A stretch of DNA of 64,000 nucleotides, taken from the NCBI RefSeq assembly GCF_022836935.1, contig NZ_CP083239.1:2618001-2682000 (forward strand), in the 5' to 3' direction. The position numbers were made by a program, and so were the translations under genes. Shown one piece after another: positions 22,612 to 31,171 of the stretch. The stretch comes from Ancylobacter polymorphus (GTDB taxonomy: Bacteria > Pseudomonadota > Alphaproteobacteria > Rhizobiales > Xanthobacteraceae). The notes under the pieces are model-generated. The model saw only the letters and a program-made list of their open reading frames with translations, was not told where the DNA came from and ran no database searches. Positions within the stretch are counted from its first letter, which is position 1. Every line of letters begins with the position of its first letter.

Positions 22612-23247
22612 ATGATCCGCGCGTCGCTCGTCGATTTTCTCAACACTGGCTGCCTCGGGCCTGTCCGGCCGGGCGCTTCGATGGAGGAAATCGTCGCCCT
22701 GCTGGGGGAGCCGACCAAGACGATCGGTGAGCCGGCGCCGCATGCGACGCGGCAGCCCTACTGGCTATACGGCAATCTTGAAATTAGCTTCGCGCAGCCC
22801 GAGGGAGCGGCGCCCTTTGTCGAGTTCCTGCAGCTCGACAGGCCGGAGCGTCTGCACGGCGTCGCCCGCCGCGTGGCGCCTCGCCTCATGCTCGACCTTC
22901 ACGGGTTCCATGCACGCTCACGTCCCTCCGCGTTCATTCGTGCGGTGGATGAGATCGACAAGGTGAGCGTGTGTCTGGTCGACATCGCCCATTACCCCGC
23001 CGTGACGGTGTATGTCGGTGAAGAAATCGAGATCAATTTCGACCTTGGCGCCGAAGATCCCGTCGAGACCTTGCCGGCGCTTGCCGGTTATGCGCGCCGG
23101 CTCGACGGTGAGGCGAGCTGGGCCGATTTCTATTCTTATGATCCCCGCTGCCGACCCAGCCGGCGCGCGCGGGAAGAGACCTGGCCGGGCCGCTATGCAC
23201 CGTTCATGCTGACGGGGCGCGACTATCTCGCGGCGCTGGAGGGCTGA
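22612..23247 (+). CDS. Hypothetical protein after the phn operon
   Basis: 211 residues, no family recognised. The N-terminus 'FLNTGCLGPVRPGASMEEIVALLGEP' resembles the opening of small proteins sometimes annotated as immunity-like or of unknown function. The middle is rich in beta-strand and ends with 'DYLAALEG'. No signal peptide or membrane segment. It begins 41 bases after phnN on the same strand, so it could be cotranscribed, but nothing in it suggests phosphonate chemistry. Translation and composition are consistent with a real gene. Confidence 0.65.
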   Translation: MIRASLVDFLNTGCLGPVRPGASMEEIVALLGEPTKTIGEPAPHATRQPYWLYGNLEISFAQPEGAAPFVEFLQLDRPERLHGVARRVAPRLMLDLHGFHARSRPSAFIRAVDEIDKVSVCLVDIAHYPAVTVYVGEEIEINFDLGAEDPVETLPALAGYARRLDGEASWADFYSYDPRCRPSRRAREETWPGRYAPFMLTGRDYLAALEG

Positions 23248-23328
23248 GGCCGAGGGGGAAGCCGGCTTGCGGGCTTATGGGGAGACGTCGGGCGGCGGCG
23301 GCCGGAAATGTCGGACGCCGTCGCCGCT

Positions 23329-23604
23329 TTACTGCCGGTATTGCTGGATGCGCGTGGTGCGCAGGCCGGCGAGGCCGTGGCGGTCGATGGAGGCCTGCCA
23401 GGACAGAAATTCTTCCGTGGTCAACGTATAGCGGCTGCAGGCTTCCTCCAGGCTGAGGAGCCCGCCGCGGACGGCGGCAACGACTTCCGCCTTGCGGCGG
23501 ATGACCCAGCGCCGGGTGTTCGGCGGGGGCAGATCGGCAATGGTCAACGGACTTCCGTCCGGCCCGATTACATACTTCACCCTCGGGCGATAGGGTTCTG
23601 TCAT
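23329..23604 (-). CDS. sciP: DUF1153 helix-turn-helix protein, SciP-type CtrA inhibitor
   Basis: 91 residues. The conserved opening 'RVKYVIGPDGSPLTIADLPPPNTRRWV' and the HTH 'RRKAEVVAAVRGGLLSLEEACSRYTLTTEEFLSW' match the small alphaproteobacterial SciP/DUF1153 family almost end to end. In Caulobacter, SciP binds CtrA or CtrA-bound promoters and blocks activation in G1 cells. A cell-cycle role here is by homology only. It is monocistronic and divergent from mnmA. A near-miss to a CtrA box in the upstream gap was noticed but not accepted. Confidence 0.88.
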   Translation of the reverse strand: MTEPYRPRVKYVIGPDGSPLTIADLPPPNTRRWVIRRKAEVVAAVRGGLLSLEEACSRYTLTTEEFLSWQASIDRHGLAGLRTTRIQQYRQ

Positions 23605-23895
23605 GTTTCACTCACTCAATACACACGACCAATGAAAGTGAGCATAGCGATGGAGATTTAAATATTCTCCTAAGCGAATCACCACCCCGTGAGCGCTAAG
23701 TGATTGCTGCTTCGTTAATAGTTGCGAAGGAGTTTGTTTACTTTTCGTGCCGCAACGGCAACACCTCCGGCGTCTGCGCTTGGGCAAAATGTTACCGCAG
23801 ACGCCCGGGCGCGCCGCGCAGGGTTCATGAAATCGCCGAGGTGCCCTATATAGTGCGTCGCACGCGTCCTTTTTTCTCCCGGTTTCCGCCCCGCC

Positions 23896-25083
23896 ATGAT
23901 CCGTCTCGACGACACCGACCGAGCCCCCAGCCAGACGCGCGTCGTGGTCGCGATGTCGGGCGGCGTGGATTCCTCCGTCGTCGCCGCGCTTTACGCGCAG
24001 GCGGGCTATGATGTGGTGGGGGTGACGCTGCAGCTCTACGACCATGGCGAGGCGATGCACCACCGCCCCGGCGCCTGCTGCGCCGGGCAGGACATCTATG
24101 ACGCGCGCACCGTGGCCGAAAAGCTCGGCATTCCCCATTACGTGCTCGACTATGAAAGCCGCTTCCGCCACGCGGTGATCGAGCGCTTCGCCGATGCCTA
24201 TGCGGCCGGCGAGACGCCCATTCCCTGCGTCGACTGCAATCGCACGGTGAAGTTCCGCGATTTGCTGGAGACCGCGCGCGACCTCGGCGCCGACATTCTC
24301 GCCACCGGCCATTATGTCGCCAGCCGGACGATGGACGGCGGGCGGCGCGGCCTGTTCCGCCCGCTGGATGAGAACCGCGACCAGAGCTATTTCCTCTACG
24401 CCACCACCCAGGCGCAGATCGACATGCTGCGCTTTCCGCTCGGCGAGACCACCAAGCCGGAAGTGCGGGCGCTGGCCGAGGGCTTCGGGCTGAAGGTGGC
24501 GGACAAGCCGGACAGCCAGGACATCTGCTTCGTGCCCAATGGCCATTACACCGCCATTGTCGAGAAGCTGCGCCCGGAGGCGGCCGAGCCGGGCGAGATC
24601 GTGCATCTCGACGGGCGGGTGCTGGGCCGGCATGCCGGGGTGATGCGCTTCACCATCGGCCAGCGCAAGGGGCTGGGCATCGCCGCTTCCGAGCCGCTCT
24701 ATGTGGTGGGCATCGATGCCGGCCGCCGGCAGGTGGTGGTGGGCCCGCGCGCCGCGCTCGGCGTTTCCGCCATCCGCATCGACGAGGTGAACTGGCTCGG
24801 CGAGGAAACGCTTGAGGAGGCCGCCGCGCGCGAGCGCGAGCTTTATGTGAAGGTGCGTTCCTCCCGCGCGCCGGTGCCCGGTCATCTTGCCCCCGCCGAG
24901 GGCGGCGGGGTGGAGGTGCGGCTGCACGGCACCGAGGAAGGCGTGGCGCCGGGGCAGGCCTGCGTGTTCTACGAGGATGGCGAGGCCGGTACCCGCATGC
25001 TCGGCGGCGGCGTGATCCGCCGCAAGCTGGCGCCGTTCACCACACTGACACGTGACGCGGAGATGATGGCACATTCGGCCTGA
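23896..25083 (+). CDS. mnmA: tRNA-uridine 2-sulfurtransferase MnmA
   Basis: 395 residues, slightly long for MnmA because of a 15-residue N-terminal extension. The PP-loop '[10 protein letters not shown]' lies at residues 19-28. C111 in 'PCVDCN' and C211 in 'SQDICFVP' are the pair expected to carry the persulfide and resolve it. 'TGHYV', 'DQSYFL' and '[11 protein letters not shown]' are further signatures. The enzyme thiolates U34 of tRNA-Lys, -Glu and -Gln with ATP and relayed sulfur. It is preceded by a 291-base divergent gap shared with sciP. Confidence 0.96.
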   Translation: MIRLDDTDRAPSQTRVVVAMSGGVDSSVVAALYAQAGYDVVGVTLQLYDHGEAMHHRPGACCAGQDIYDARTVAEKLGIPHYVLDYESRFRHAVIERFADAYAAGETPIPCVDCNRTVKFRDLLETARDLGADILATGHYVASRTMDGGRRGLFRPLDENRDQSYFLYATTQAQIDMLRFPLGETTKPEVRALAEGFGLKVADKPDSQDICFVPNGHYTAIVEKLRPEAAEPGEIVHLDGRVLGRHAGVMRFTIGQRKGLGIAASEPLYVVGIDAGRRQVVVGPRAALGVSAIRIDEVNWLGEETLEEAAARERELYVKVRSSRAPVPGHLAPAEGGGVEVRLHGTEEGVAPGQACVFYEDGEAGTRMLGGGVIRRKLAPFTTLTRDAEMMAHSA

Positions 25084-25096
25084 GTTGACGTTACGT

Positions 25097-25146
25097 TAGA
25101 GCCCTTTCCGATCCGGTGAATTCACCGGATCGATAAGAAAGTGCTC
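25097..25146. repeat. Long interrupted palindrome after mnmA
   Basis: A perfect 22-base palindrome (25110-25131; half-site GATCCGGTGAA) is flanked by partly complementary arms AGAGCCCTTTCC and GAAAGTGCTC. The whole can fold into a long hairpin. It resembles the small palindromic elements scattered in rhizobial genomes. No second copy was noticed here. It may also serve as the mnmA terminator. Confidence 0.6.
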
Positions 25147-25232
25147 CAAGATCAGGAAACTGCAGCCGCGTCGCATCGCGACAAGGCTGCAGGAATGGGC
25201 GCGCCGGCCCGGGGTTGTGCAAGGGGAACCGC

Positions 25233-25916
25233 ATGAAGACCGATCTCGATCACGCCACCGTTCAAGAGGCCTATGCCGGCTGGGCGCCGATTTACGATAT
25301 CGTCTTCGGCGCGGTGTTCGAGCCCGGCCGCAAGGCGGCGCTGCAGGCGGCGGAAAAGATCGGCGGGCGGATCCTCGATTTCGGTGTCGGCACCGGCTTC
25401 GCCCTGCCGGCCTATAAGCGCAGCAACCGCATCGTCGGCGTCGACATTTCCGAGCCCATGCTGCGCAAGGCGCATGAGAAGGTGGCGAAGGAAAACCTCA
25501 CCCATGTCGAGGGCCTTTGCCTGATGGACGGCGCCCATATGGGTTTTGCCGACAATTCCTTCGACGTGGTGATGGCGCAGTTCGTCATCACCGTGGTGCC
25601 GCACCCCGAGGAGACGCTGGACGAGATGGCCCGCGTGCTGAAGCCCGGCGGCGAGATCATTCTGGTGAACCATCTCGGCGCCGAGGACGGCCCGCGCGCC
25701 GCTTTCGAGCGCTGGTTCGCCCGCCGCGCCCGCAAGCTCGGCTGGCGCCCGGAATTCCAGTTCGCCCGGCTGCACAATTGGGCGGTGCGCAACGGCACGG
25801 TGGATTTGCCCGTTAAGCGCGACGTGGCGCTCGGCATGTACACCATGGTGCGCTTCCGCAAGCGCACCGAGGCGGAGATGGCCTCCGCCCACGAGAGCGT
25901 GGCGCTGGTCGGCTGA
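25233..25916 (+). CDS. pmtA: Class I SAM-dependent methyltransferase, probable phosphatidylethanolamine N-methyltransferase
   Basis: 227 residues from the ATG at 25233, preceded by AAGGGGAA; an upstream start would add six residues. SAM-binding motif I 'ILDFGVGTGFALP' (about residue 48), motif II 'IVGVDISEPMLRKA', acidic/post motifs 'GAHMGFADNSFDVVMAQFVITVVP' and 'RVLKPGGEIILVNHLG'. The opening 'VQEAYAGWAPIYDIVFGAVFEPGR' and the 'LGWRPEFQFARL' block are those of the Rhodobacter/Bradyrhizobium-type PmtA. That enzyme makes phosphatidylcholine by three methylations at the membrane surface. A related UbiE-like activity is possible. Confidence 0.8.
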   Translation: MKTDLDHATVQEAYAGWAPIYDIVFGAVFEPGRKAALQAAEKIGGRILDFGVGTGFALPAYKRSNRIVGVDISEPMLRKAHEKVAKENLTHVEGLCLMDGAHMGFADNSFDVVMAQFVITVVPHPEETLDEMARVLKPGGEIILVNHLGAEDGPRAAFERWFARRARKLGWRPEFQFARLHNWAVRNGTVDLPVKRDVALGMYTMVRFRKRTEAEMASAHESVALVG

Positions 25917-25991
25917 GGGTGGTATCTGGCGGGGGCGTGCCGGCGCCCTGCCGGTCCGCGGCCCGCCACCCCCCCCAGCTTCCGGCAGATC

Positions 25992-27224
25992 ATGGCCCTG
26001 TTCTCCCGCCGTCGCGGCATCGCCGCGCCTTTCGCCCTGTTCTTCAGCCTGCTCGCCCTTGCCATCGCCGCCCCGGCGCGGGCGCAGGAGGCCGGCGCCG
26101 TCACTGTGGCCGGCGGCGTGCGTTATGAATTTCTCGAACGCTGGGATGTCGCGCGCCTGAACGAGGTGCTCAACAAGCAGATTCCGGCCTTTGCCGGCAT
26201 TAGCGTCAGCTACACGCCTGCGAAGAACGCGGTGAAGCTCTATCGCGTCACCTATCCCAGCCTCATTCCCGAACGCGGTAACCGGCCGACCGTGGCCACG
26301 GGGCTGATCGCCATTCCCGATCTGCCCGGCAGCCGCTTCCCGCTGGTGTCCTACCAGCACGGCACGGTGTACGGGAAACAGGAGGTGCCGTCCTTCATCG
26401 CCCAGTCGCCGGAGACGGCGCTGATGGTCGCCCAGTTCGCCGGGCAGGGCTATGTGGTGATCGGCGCCGATTATTTCGGCCTCGGCCTCTCCACCGAGCC
26501 GGAGGGCTATATGGTGAAGGCGAGTCACCAGCAGGCCACCGCCGACATGCTCGCCGCCAGCCGGCAGGTACTGGCGGCGCTGAAGATCGACACGCCGAAG
26601 CTCTATCTCGCCGGGTGGTCGCAGGGCGGCTTCGTCACCATGGCGCTCTTGGAAAAGCTGGAGGCGGAGGGCGTGAAGGTGGACGCCGCCGCCACCGCCA
26701 GCGCGCCGGTGGACATCTATGTCGCGCTGAGCGGGTTTCTCGACTTTCCCCGCCCCAATGACGCGTCATGGGTGACCTCGCTGTTCATCCTCTCCTCTTT
26801 CTCGTTCGAGAATTACTATGGCGTGCCGGGGCTGGCGCGGGCGCTGCTGACGGACGAGACCTATGAGATCGCCCGCAAGGCCTATGCGCGCGAGCCCTAT
26901 GACCCCGCCGCCATTCCCACCGACCTCAAGAAGCTGATCCGCCCGGCCTATTTCGACCCGCAGTTCTTTGCCGAGTCGGCCTATGGGCGGCTGGTCAAGG
27001 CGACCACCGCCTATCGCTGGGTCATCAAGTCGCCGGTGCGGAATTACTACGGCGAGGCCGACGAGGTGATCACCCCCGGCCTCGGCCAGCTGGCGCAGAC
27101 CTATCAGCGGGCGATGGGCACGGGCAACCCGGCGGTGGAGGCGGTCTCGACCGGCAAGACCACCCATCGCGGCACCTTCGCCACCGCCGTGCCGCAGTGG
27201 AAGGCGTGGTTCGACGGGAAGTGA
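25992..27224 (+). CDS. Secreted alpha/beta-hydrolase (lipase-like)
   Basis: 410 residues. Signal peptide residues 1 to about 31 ('ALFFSLLALAIAAPARAQ'). The hydrolase domain includes 'LVSYQHGTVYGKQEVPS' (oxyanion-type strand-loop), the nucleophile elbow 'LYLAGWSQGGFV' (Ser near residue 217), and 'YYGEADEVITPGLGQ' with the likely acid Asp. A late His near 'TTHRGTF' completes a plausible triad. It resembles secretory lipase (LIP)-type esterases. Periplasmic or secreted; substrate unknown. It ends 5 bases from the convergent gene 27230-27853. Confidence 0.8.
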   Translation: MALFSRRRGIAAPFALFFSLLALAIAAPARAQEAGAVTVAGGVRYEFLERWDVARLNEVLNKQIPAFAGISVSYTPAKNAVKLYRVTYPSLIPERGNRPTVATGLIAIPDLPGSRFPLVSYQHGTVYGKQEVPSFIAQSPETALMVAQFAGQGYVVIGADYFGLGLSTEPEGYMVKASHQQATADMLAASRQVLAALKIDTPKLYLAGWSQGGFVTMALLEKLEAEGVKVDAAATASAPVDIYVALSGFLDFPRPNDASWVTSLFILSSFSFENYYGVPGLARALLTDETYEIARKAYAREPYDPAAIPTDLKKLIRPAYFDPQFFAESAYGRLVKATTAYRWVIKSPVRNYYGEADEVITPGLGQLAQTYQRAMGTGNPAVEAVSTGKTTHRGTFATAVPQWKAWFDGK

Positions 27225-27229
27225 GGGGG

Positions 27230-27853
27230 CTAGGGGCGCCCATCGCTGGCGACCCATTGCTTCATCGCCACCAACAATTCAGCGGTCGGGTAATCTCTGA
27301 TGTCGCGCTCGGAGAACCCTGCCGCCAGTTGCTGCTCATAATACCACGTCTGGAAGTCTTCATAGGCCGCGAGTATGCGCGTGGCGCCATCGGCCCGGAT
27401 GTCGGCTTCGCTCACCAGCCAGTTGCGGACTTTGCGGATGGCGGTGGCAAACTGTCCCGCATGAGCCTGGATGTCGCAGCCGGCGAGATCCGAAATGGCG
27501 GCCTGATAACGATAAGGCTTTTCTTCCAGGATGAGGATTCTCTTGGCCCGGTGCTCGCCACCCGAGAACTGCCGGCAGCCATAGTCGAGGCCAAGTTCGA
27601 ACGGCATGTTGAGCCGAAAATGCTCGCCCCGGCGGCGTGCCTGAATGCGGCTGAGATCGTGGATCGAGTATTTCGACTCCGCGATAAGCGTTTTGATTTT
27701 CTCTAGCCGCACCGCCCCAGAATCGGCACTTTCCGTGGCGATCCGCGGCGTAAAGCCGAGATAGATCGTGCAGAACAGCACCGCCTGAAGGATCGGCTCG
27801 AATTCTTCATCGAATGGGCAATTGATAAAGACGCTTCTGGCGAAGTCCGACAA
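27230..27853 (-). CDS. TIR-like / nucleotide-binding domain protein of unknown function, paired with DUF2188
   Basis: 207 residues, start TTG at 27851-27853 with AGGG a few bases upstream; no in-frame ATG fits. The N-terminus 'SVFINCPFDEEFEPILQAVLF' is followed by 'SADSGAVRLEKIKTLIAESKYSIHDLSR' and 'RLNMPFELGLDYG'. That order of a hydrophobic strand with C-P-F-D, a DSG loop, a D-L-S strand and an acidic 'PFELG' helix recalls TIR and nucleoside-2-deoxyribosyltransferase folds. In those folds such a Glu is catalytic. No characterised homologue is known to me. It starts 3 bases after the DUF2188 gene, so the two form one unit. A nucleotide-hydrolase or stress/defence role is inference. Confidence 0.65.
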   Translation of the reverse strand: MSDFARSVFINCPFDEEFEPILQAVLFCTIYLGFTPRIATESADSGAVRLEKIKTLIAESKYSIHDLSRIQARRRGEHFRLNMPFELGLDYGCRQFSGGEHRAKRILILEEKPYRYQAAISDLAGCDIQAHAGQFATAIRKVRNWLVSEADIRADGATRILAAYEDFQTWYYEQQLAAGFSERDIRDYPTAELLVAMKQWVASDGRP

Positions 27854-27856
27854 GCA

Positions 27857-28081
27857 TCACCCTTTGGGCGGGAAGGGATCCTTGCCGTAGGACAAGCGCT
27901 CGCGAATGCGGCCATCGGTGCCGTGAATGTAAAGCTCGGTGCCGCGCTCCTTGGCAATCGAGCGTGCGCGCGCAACGGCTTCCTGTTGGGTGGCGAATGT
28001 CGCACTGGCGCGGCCGGCACCCGTCGTCCGGACGATCCATTTGTCGCCACGCGGCGCGACATGTTGCGATTTCGTCGACAT
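27857..28081 (-). CDS. DUF2188 domain protein
   Basis: 74 residues from the ATG at 28079-28081; an earlier ATG at 28102 would add seven. The whole protein is one DUF2188 domain: 'SQHVAPRGDKWIVRTTGAG', then 'TFATQQEAVARARSIAKERG', then 'TELYIHGTDGRIRERLSYG', ending 'DPFPPKG'. DUF2188 proteins are small, often found singly or beside toxin-like or phage-related genes, and have no assigned function. Here it is the first gene of a two-gene unit with the TIR-like protein. Confidence 0.8.
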   Translation of the reverse strand: MSTKSQHVAPRGDKWIVRTTGAGRASATFATQQEAVARARSIAKERGTELYIHGTDGRIRERLSYGKDPFPPKG

Positions 28082-28180
28082 GGCTATGCCTGATCTGGTC
28101 AATGCCTCTCACGGAATATAGGCGCCGCTTCGCACCGCGCAATCGAATTCCCGTCGGGGAAGTGGCTGAAGCGAGGCCCC

Positions 28181-29149
28181 TCACCCCCACCACACCTCCG
28201 GCCCCACCGGCACCACGCCGGTGGGGTTGATGGTCTTGTGGCTCTCGTAATAGTGCCGCTTGATGTGGGTGAGGTTCACCGTGCCCGCGACCCCCGGCAA
28301 CGCGTAGAACGCCCGCACGAAGCGCGACAGGTTCGGATAGTCGAAGATGCGGCGGATATTGCACTTGAAGTGGCCGACATAGACCGGGTCGAAGCGGATC
28401 AGCGTGGTGAACAGGCGGATATCGGCCTCGGTCAGCGCCTCGCCCAGCAGCCAGTCGCGGCCCTCAAGCCGAGCTTCCAGCGCGTCCAGCTCCTTGAACA
28501 GGGCGGTGACCGCCTCCTCATAGGCGTCCTGCGCGGTGGCGAAGCCGGCCTTGTAGACGCCGTTGTTCACCGCGTCATAGACGCGGGCGTTCAGCGCGTC
28601 GATCTCGCCGGCGAGGGCGGCGGGGTAATAGTCGTGCCGGTCCTCGGTGAAGGCGGCGAAGGCGGTGTTGAGCATGCGGATGATTTCCGCCGACTCGTTG
28701 CTGACAATGGTGCCGCGCTTTTTGTCCCACAGCACCGGCACGGTGACGCGGCCGGAATAGGCGGGATCGGCGGCGAGATAGACCTCGTAGAGCCGCTGCT
28801 TGCCGAGCACGGCATCGGTGGTGGCGCCCTCGCTCCGGCGGGCGGCGTGGTCGGCGAACACCCAGCCTTCCGCGCCCATGAAGGGATCGACCACCGAGAC
28901 GGAGACGATGTCTTCGAGCCCCTTCAGCGCCCGCATGATGAGGGTGCGGTGGGCCCAGGGGCAGGCGAGCGAGACATAGAGATGGTAACGCCCGGCCTCG
29001 GCGGGAAAGCCGCCTTCACCGGAAGGGCCGGGGCTGCCGTCCGCCGTGATCCAGTTGCGGAAGCTCGTCGTGGTGCGCACGAAGCGCCCGCCCGTGCTCT
29101 TGGTGTCGTACCATTTGTCGACCCACTTGCCTTCGACCAGCAGTCCCAT
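28181..29149 (-). CDS. Glutathionyl-hydroquinone reductase (Xi-class GST, YqjG/ECM4 type)
   Basis: 322 residues from the ATG at 29147-29149, with AGGGAGA upstream. The N-terminal thioredoxin-like domain has the catalytic Cys in 'SLACPWAHRTLIMR' (about residue 63-76). 'VTVPVLWDKKRGTIVSNESAEIIRML' is the GSH site. The C-terminal helical domain includes 'LTEADIRLFTTLIRFDPVYVGHFKCN' and 'NLSRFVRAFYALPGV', then 'HIKRHYYESH', all diagnostic of this class. It reduces glutathionyl-hydroquinones with GSH, releasing GSSG. Monocistronic. Confidence 0.93.
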   Translation of the reverse strand: MGLLVEGKWVDKWYDTKSTGGRFVRTTTSFRNWITADGSPGPSGEGGFPAEAGRYHLYVSLACPWAHRTLIMRALKGLEDIVSVSVVDPFMGAEGWVFADHAARRSEGATTDAVLGKQRLYEVYLAADPAYSGRVTVPVLWDKKRGTIVSNESAEIIRMLNTAFAAFTEDRHDYYPAALAGEIDALNARVYDAVNNGVYKAGFATAQDAYEEAVTALFKELDALEARLEGRDWLLGEALTEADIRLFTTLIRFDPVYVGHFKCNIRRIFDYPNLSRFVRAFYALPGVAGTVNLTHIKRHYYESHKTINPTGVVPVGPEVWWG

Positions 29150-29249
29150 GCGCGCTCTCCCTGTTGCCGCTGACAATAGGGCGCGCGGCGGAGGAGGCCA
29201 GCTTTCCCGTTTGCACGAAGGAGAGGGCGGTCTTGCGCGGATGCCGGTA

Positions 29250-29777
29250 TCAGCCGGCCGGGGCGAGGCGCTTCACATAGAGCAGCGTCGCGGTCAGCCC
29301 GCCATGCGGCTTCAGTGCGAAATCCGGGATGGCGCCGACGCGTGTGAAGCCGGCTTTCTCATAGAGCCCGGCGGCGCCTTCCTCTTCGGCGGTGTCGAGC
29401 ACCAGCAGGGTGCGGCCGCGCAGGGTGGCCTGCCGCTCGGCCTCAATCAGCAGCGCGCGGGCCAGGCCCCGGCCGCGAAAGGCAGGCGCGGTCATCATCT
29501 TGGCGATCTCGGCGCGGTGCGGCTGGTTCTCCGGCAGAGCGAGCAGCAGCGTCACGGTGCTGGCGAGCGTGCCGTCGACGAAGGCGCCGAACACGATGCG
29601 TTCCCCGCGCGCCGCCGCTTCCAGGCTGGCGCGGGCGAAGGCGGCGGCTTTTTCCGGCGCCACGGGATGCATGAAGCCGACCGAGCCGCCCCCCGCCACC
29701 GTCTCGATGAGCAGGGCGGCGAGAGCGTCGATGGTGGCGGTGTCGGGGCCGAGGGGGCGGATGTCGGGCGCGGTCAT
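29250..29777 (-). CDS. GNAT-family N-acetyltransferase
   Basis: 175 residues. The acetyl-CoA-binding motif A is 'MMTAPAFRGRGLARALLIEAE' (R-G-x-G-x-A, about residues 94-114). It is followed by 'LLVLDTAEEEGAAGLYEKAGFTRVG', the usual beta5 region. A conserved 'GSVGFMHPV' lies near the N-terminus. Cytosolic; acceptor unknown. Confidence 0.85.
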   Translation of the reverse strand: MTAPDIRPLGPDTATIDALAALLIETVAGGGSVGFMHPVAPEKAAAFARASLEAAARGERIVFGAFVDGTLASTVTLLLALPENQPHRAEIAKMMTAPAFRGRGLARALLIEAERQATLRGRTLLVLDTAEEEGAAGLYEKAGFTRVGAIPDFALKPHGGLTATLLYVKRLAPAG

Positions 29778-30018
29778 GCCGGGAGCCTATTCCATGCCCT
29801 TCGTGCCCGGCAACGGCTCGACCTCGCGCGCTGTCCGTGCTATCGGGCGCGTCCGATCGAGGAAAGCCCGATGTTCCGGTTGCCGGCCCAGCGACGACGA
29901 GACGAGCGAGCCCGCCGCGCCTTTGCGCGCGTGTGCCTGCCCGTTCGCGCCCGCCGGCGGCCGTGATCCACGGCCGCTCGGTGCGGCGAACCGCCGATCC
30001 TGAGCGCCGAGAGTCCCG

Positions 30019-30564
30019 ATGACCGAGCTTTCCATTTCCCTGCTGCCCGAAACCCCCGCCGACGATGCCGCCATCGAGCGGCTGATCGCCCGCACCTTCG
30101 GCCCCGGCCGCTATGCCCGCACCGCCTTCCGGCTGCGCGAGGGCAATCCGCACCGGCGCGACCTCTCCTTCACCGCTTCCATCGGCACCATGCTGGTCGG
30201 CTCGGTGCGGCTGACGCCGATCGTCATCGGCGAACTGCCGGCGCTGCTGCTCGGGCCGCTGACGGTGGAACCGCCCTTCCGCTCGCACGGCATCGGCCGG
30301 CGGCTGGTGGAACGGGCGCTGGACGCGGCGAAGGCGGTGCTGGCGCAGGGCGACGGCGCGGCGCGGCTGGTGCTGCTGGTGGGCGACGAGCCCTATTATG
30401 GCCGCATGGGCTTTCAGCGCGTGCCGCGCGGGCAGGTGAGCCTGCCCGGCCCGGTTGACCCGGCGCGGGTGCTGGTGTGCCCGCTCGACGCCACGCCGCT
30501 GGACGAGGTGCGCGGCGCCGTGCGCAAGGCCTTCGCCCCGGCGGCGCTTCAGGAAAGCGCGTAG
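30019..30564 (+). CDS. GNAT-family N-acetyltransferase (YhbS-like)
   Basis: 181 residues. It opens with 'PETPADDAAIERLIARTFGPGRYARTA', followed by 'LLLGPLTVEPPFRSHGIGRRLVERALDAAK' (motif A, about residues 75-105). 'LVLLVGDEPYYGRMGFQRVP' is the stretch typical of YhbS-type acetyltransferases. Acceptor unknown. The end overlaps the convergent reductase gene by 16 bases. The 241 bases upstream contain no convincing gene. Confidence 0.87.
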   Translation: MTELSISLLPETPADDAAIERLIARTFGPGRYARTAFRLREGNPHRRDLSFTASIGTMLVGSVRLTPIVIGELPALLLGPLTVEPPFRSHGIGRRLVERALDAAKAVLAQGDGAARLVLLVGDEPYYGRMGFQRVPRGQVSLPGPVDPARVLVCPLDATPLDEVRGAVRKAFAPAALQESA

Positions 30565-31073
30565 CGCAGGCGCGCCATGCCATTGGCGTAGCGTTCGGTG
30601 TCTTCAAGCTGCAGCCGCCGGGCCGGCGTTGCGCCCGGCGGAAACAGCGGAATGCCGCCCCCGAGCAGCACGGGGATCACGAACAGGTCCAGCCGGTCGA
30701 GGGCGTCGGCGGCGATGAAGGCCGCCTGCAGCCCGCCGCCGCCGACCACCCACGCGGCGCCGTCTCCGTTCGTCCGCACATGGTCGATGAGCGCCGGGAC
30801 GCCTTCCGTCCAGGCGGCAACGCCGGCAGGGGCGTCGTCGAGCGGGCGCGAGGTGACGATGAGCCCGCGCCGTCCGGCATAGGGCCAGCCGCCCGGCATG
30901 GCCATGATCGCCTCATAGGTCGCGCGGCCCATCACCACCGTGCCGATTTCGGCAATGAAGGCGTGATAGCCGGAATCGACATCGTCGAACGGGGTGAGCC
31001 AGTCGAGGCCGCCATTACGGTCGGCGATGTAGCCATCAAGGCTGGCGGCGATGAAGCCATAGATGCGGGTCAT
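30549..31073 (-). CDS. Dihydrofolate reductase / RibD-C family protein
   Basis: 174 residues from the ATG at 31071-31073, with GGAG upstream. Family blocks: 'IYGFIAASLDGYIADRNGGLDWL', 'VVMGRATYEAIM', 'LIVTSRPLD', 'AWVVGGGGLQAAFIAADALDRLDLFVIPVLLGGGIPLF'. The fold binds NADPH, as in DHFR and the RibD reductase domain. Residues specific for folate are lacking, so the substrate is unknown. Likely a cytosolic NADPH-dependent reductase. Confidence 0.88.
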   Translation of the reverse strand: MTRIYGFIAASLDGYIADRNGGLDWLTPFDDVDSGYHAFIAEIGTVVMGRATYEAIMAMPGGWPYAGRRGLIVTSRPLDDAPAGVAAWTEGVPALIDHVRTNGDGAAWVVGGGGLQAAFIAADALDRLDLFVIPVLLGGGIPLFPPGATPARRLQLEDTERYANGMARLRYALS

Positions 31074-31171
31074 GGGTGCTCCGACTCGTTGGCGCACGAA
31101 CATGACCGGTCGCGGGCGCGGGGGCCAGCCCCGGCGTCCGCTTATGCAGAAGCCAAGCCGCCGGGTCGGCC

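Noticed and set aside
23605-23700. CtrA box upstream of sciP (TTTAAATATTCTCCTAA)
   Set aside because: Only one half matches TTAA at the right spacing; the other half is off by a base or in sequence.
29778-30018. Small open frames between the two GNAT genes
   Set aside because: Short, Arg/Pro-rich, without ribosome-binding sites or family matches.
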